NCBI GenBank assembly: GCA_964502525.1
Contig: CAZCXH010000014.1
Coordinates: 1-50,998, forward strand
DNA from: DATLYB01 sp964502525
GTDB lineage: Bacteria > Bacteroidota > Bacteroidia > Chitinophagales > CAIOSU01
Reading direction: 5' to 3'
DNA: 50,998 nucleotides
The translations under genes and the position numbers were made by a program. The notes below the pieces were generated by a model. That model had not been told where the DNA came from and made no database searches. It worked only from the letters and a program-made list of their open reading frames with translations. This document shows positions 50,833-50,998 of the stretch, in pieces; the first letter of the stretch is position 1, and each line of letters starts with the position of its first letter.

Positions 50833-50998
50833 GGTTCGTTTTTTGCGTTGACTTCAGGATAAAGTCATGCTGCCTTGGTTAAGGCAGCGGCTGTTTAATG
50901 AAATGTGCTGACAGTATCGCTTATCTGCCGAGCGGTAATTTTCCCTAAGTAACGCTTCCAAAATAACTTCAACAATTTACGGATAAATCCTATAATTG

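Noticed and set aside
1..50998. CRISPR arrays, tRNA or rRNA genes, prophage
   Set aside because: None recognised on reading: no evenly spaced direct repeats with spacers, no tRNA-like cloverleaf, no phage structural genes. A covariance-model search was not possible.

Overview
The window looks like one contig from an uncultured member of the Bacteroidota. The reasons are a fused MurF-alanine racemase, a PorP/SprF-family protein ending in CPKF, a protein with a type IX secretion (T9SS) type A C-terminal sorting domain, FG-GAP/ASPIC-UnbV lipoproteins paired with a PAP2/vanadium haloperoxidase-like lipoprotein, and little sign of Shine-Dalgarno sequences. A few TTTG / TAnnTTTG promoter-like pairs also fit. 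Closest relatives cannot be named from the sequence alone. The first ~73 bases are homopolymer runs and look like a contig-end artefact.

Region 1 (0.1-23 kb) is mostly housekeeping: a SAM methyltransferase, a lipoprotein, a hotdog thioesterase / M3 peptidase / membrane protein operon, a T9SS cargo protein with a probable homopolymer frameshift, a decayed toxin-antitoxin pair, dnaX, murF-alr, a Kazal-domain lipoprotein, dapA, a porP/sprF-like gene, an overlapping HAD / kdsD-like / kdsA operon (KDO precursor synthesis), nadD, nadA, an ArsR regulator, tsaB, an M28 peptidase and a C-terminal processing peptidase. The intergenic gaps are rich in palindromic and inverted repeats (REP/BIME-like and MITE-like). 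One family of 7-bp repeats occurs both between genes and inside the dnaX linker.

Region 2 (23-43.4 kb) is an accessory cell-surface glycan or glycolipid locus. It holds two polytopic membrane proteins (one GT-C-like), a NodU/CmcH-type carbamoyltransferase, two GT2 glycosyltransferases (one of the ArnC/GtrB polyprenyl-phosphate type), a DegT/WecE aminotransferase, a dihaem cytochrome c coupled to a flippase-like LPG-synthase-family protein, a GNAT acetyltransferase, a UDP-sugar dehydrogenase coupled to an SDR epimerase/decarboxylase, a radical SAM protein, and a KASIII / ACP / acyl-AMP-ligase cassette followed by an Asp/Asn beta-hydroxylase. It is scarred by rearrangement: a decayed copy of the hydroxylase gene, a truncated second aminotransferase, a transposase remnant, and a 133-bp MITE with a 7-bp target duplication.

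Region 3 (43.4-51 kb) carries two divergent FG-GAP/ASPIC-UnbV lipoproteins and, convergent with the larger one, a PAP2/haloperoxidase-like lipoprotein. The contig ends in a cluster of palindromes.

The best candidate for an undescribed system is the 23-43 kb locus. It combines nucleotide-sugar oxidation, decarboxylation and amination (an Arn-like set) with a dedicated ACP-based acyl supply, carbamoylation, an oxygenase and a lipid-linked glycosyltransferase. This is inference from gene content; no product can be read from the sequence. No tRNA, rRNA or CRISPR array was recognised.
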